Shown piece after piece: positions 4,102 to 5,440 of a DNA stretch of 5,440 nt. The translations under genes were made by a program, and so were the position numbers. Below the pieces are notes generated by a model that was given only the letters and a program-made list of their open reading frames with translations, did not search any database and was not told the DNA's origin. Each line of letters begins with the position of its first letter. Within the stretch, counting starts at the first letter, position 1. Origin of the DNA: JBDRGD01 sp043818095 (GTDB lineage Bacteria; Chloroflexota; Dehalococcoidia; Dehalococcoidales; RBG-16-60-22); assembly GCA_043818095.1 (NCBI GenBank), contig JBDRGD010000006.1, positions 1-5,440 on the forward strand, read 5' to 3'.

Positions 4102-5440
4102 ATGACACAGTGGCCGGGACCGCTGGAAAAGATAGATAACTACCGCTGGCAGATACCGGCGGGCTATAAAAAGGGCATGCGCGTGCCCGGCATCATCTAC
4201 ACCAGCGAAACGATGCTCCCGCAGATACGCAGCGAGCCAGCACCGGAGCAGGTGGCGAACGTCGCTTTCCTGCCCGGCATCGTGGGCGCCTCCCTGGCGA
4301 TGCCGGACATCCACTGGGGCTACGGCTTCCCTATCGGCGGCGTGGCGGCGATGCGGGTGAGCGACGGCGTCGTCTCTCCCGGCGGTGTGGGCTTCGATAT
4401 CAACTGCGGCGTGCGCATCCTGCGCACCAACCTGCTGCGGGAAGAAATCTTCCCGAGAATAGACCGCCTGATGGACGCCATCTTCCGGAACGTCCCCTCC
4501 GGCGTGGGCTCCAAAGGGAAAATCCGGCTGCGCTCCGGGGAAATCGAGGACGTCCTGGTGCAGGGTTCGCGGTGGGCGGTGGCACAGGGCTACGGGCGTC
4601 CGGAAGACCTGGAGACCACCGAGGAAGGCGGCGCCATGCCCGGCGCCGACCCCACCCGCGTCAGCCAGAAAGCCCGGGAGCGCGGTATACCCCAGCTGGG
4701 CACGCTGGGCTCCGGCAACCATTTTCTGGAGGTGGCCGCCGTGGATGAGATATACGATGCCGCCGCCGCCCGCGTGATGGGCATCGACCGGGCGGGACAG
4801 GTGGTGCTGCTGGTGCACTGCGGTTCCCGGGGGCTGGGGCACCAGGTAGCTGACGATTATATCCGGGAGATGATCCGCGCGGTCCAGAAGTACGGCATCG
4901 ATGTCCCGGACCGGCAGCTGGCCTGCGCGCCGGTAAAGTCGCCGGAGGGGCAGGCTTACCTGGCCGCCATGCGCGGCGCCGCCAACTACGCCTGGGCCAA
5001 CCGCCAGTGCATCACCCACTGGGTGCGGGAATCCTTCTGCCGGGTGATGGAGACGAGCGAAGCAAACGCCGGACTGGAACTCATCTACGACGTCACCCAC
5101 AACATCGCCAAAATCGAGGAGCACCTGGTCGGCGGTCGCAAGGAAACGCTCTGCGTCCACCGCAAGGGCGCCACCCGCGCCTTCCCGCCGGGGCACCCCG
5201 ACGTCCCCGAAAAATACCGGGAGATTGGCCAGCCGATACTCATCCCGGGAGACATGGGACGGCTTTCCTACATCCTCGCCGGGACGGAAAAGGCGATGGA
5301 GGAGACCTTCGGCTCCACCTGCCACGGCGCGGGCCGGGTGATGAGCCGCACCGCGGCGAAGAAAAAGCTCCAGGGCAGGGAGGTGCTGGCGGCGCTGAAG
5401 GCACGGGGCATCACCGTGCGGGTGGAGAACCTCGGCGGCC
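4102..5440 (+). CDS. rtcB: RtcB, GTP-dependent RNA-splicing ligase (partial, C-terminus cut by window end)
   Basis: 446 residues are present and about 30 are missing. The ATG at 4102 follows GGAGGTGG at about 5 bases. RtcB joins RNA 2',3'-cyclic-phosphate or 3'-phosphate ends to 5'-OH ends using GTP and Mn2+, in tRNA splicing or RNA repair. Signatures in order: MPDIHWGYGFPIGG (67-80), GFDINCGVR (97-105), LGTLGSGNHFLEV (199-211), HCGSRGLGHQ (239-248), DVTHNIAKIEEH (330-341), HRKGATRAFPPG (353-364), IPGDMGRLSY (381-390) and TCHGAGRVMSRTAAKK (406-421). The metal ligands D99, C102, H207, H239 and H334 and the guanylated H408 correspond to D95, C98, H203, H234, H329 and H404 of the Pyrococcus enzyme, so it should be active. 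It lacks any intein, which some archaeal RtcBs carry. Its archease partner is encoded immediately upstream. Confidence 0.97.
   Translation, partial: MTQWPGPLEKIDNYRWQIPAGYKKGMRVPGIIYTSETMLPQIRSEPAPEQVANVAFLPGIVGASLAMPDIHWGYGFPIGGVAAMRVSDGVVSPGGVGFDINCGVRILRTNLLREEIFPRIDRLMDAIFRNVPSGVGSKGKIRLRSGEIEDVLVQGSRWAVAQGYGRPEDLETTEEGGAMPGADPTRVSQKARERGIPQLGTLGSGNHFLEVAAVDEIYDAAAARVMGIDRAGQVVLLVHCGSRGLGHQVADDYIREMIRAVQKYGIDVPDRQLACAPVKSPEGQAYLAAMRGAANYAWANRQCITHWVRESFCRVMETSEANAGLELIYDVTHNIAKIEEHLVGGRKETLCVHRKGATRAFPPGHPDVPEKYREIGQPILIPGDMGRLSYILAGTEKAMEETFGSTCHGAGRVMSRTAAKKKLQGREVLAALKARGITVRVENLGG

Noticed and set aside
3242..4108. 288-codon open frame on the minus strand opposite the regulator and archease
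   Set aside because: It is antisense to two well-identified genes, and its start overlaps the divergent promoter region; there are no domain features.
4087..5325. 412-codon open frame on the minus strand opposite rtcB
   Set aside because: It lies antisense to an unmistakable rtcB, has no recognisable domain and a composition (His, Ala, Gly, Val rich) expected from the reverse complement of a GC-rich gene.

Overview
This is a GC-rich bacterial window carrying eight supported protein genes, two of them cut by the window edges, and one further doubtful small ORF. I infer a bacterium with sigma-70-type promoters and strong Shine-Dalgarno sites. The style of the TauE-like and winged-helix proteins, the archease-rtcB pair and the dispersed 'CHCEE-type' stem-loop repeat make a Chloroflexota (Dehalococcoidia-like) lineage plausible. 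That placement is an inference from memory of similar proteins, not a demonstrated assignment.

Left part (1-1039). The 3' end of a plus-strand gene, possibly with an HRDC-like C-terminus, converges on a minus-strand TauE/SafE membrane permease. Their two stop codons overlap by two bases. The permease ORF is open upstream into a dispersed inverted repeat (1141-1219), so its far-upstream start is probably false.

Gap (1040-1507, 468 bases). From left to right this holds a perfect -10 box for the permease, the stem-loop repeat, a weak 43-codon plus-strand ORF resembling a truncated Phd/YefM antitoxin, several small hairpins and a clear plus-strand intrinsic terminator (1461-1497). The gap therefore looks like a small independent transcription unit: a small RNA, a short peptide gene or a decayed antitoxin.

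Middle part (1508-3213, minus strand). This is a four-gene operon of unknown function. Three proteins (122, 226 and 136 aa) are diverged paralogues sharing one domain that ends in a LDxxPExxLxEG motif. Between the first two lies a 41-codon gene for a very basic peptide that is easy to miss. The operon is driven by an excellent promoter at 3296-3324 (TTGACA, 17-bp spacer, TATTAT), followed by palindromes around the predicted transcript start.

Right part (3366-5440, plus strand). A tightly packed operon encodes a small winged-helix regulator, archease and RtcB, the RNA ligase that archease activates. The regulator and archease overlap by 4 bases (ATGA), and rtcB starts 11 bases after archease. 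RtcB runs off the window with all its metal ligands and the guanylated histidine visible. Because the regulator is the first gene and is divergent from the unknown paralogue operon across a 152-bp palindrome-rich gap, it may control one or both units. No function for the paralogue family can be read from sequence alone, and this is the most plausible undescribed system here.
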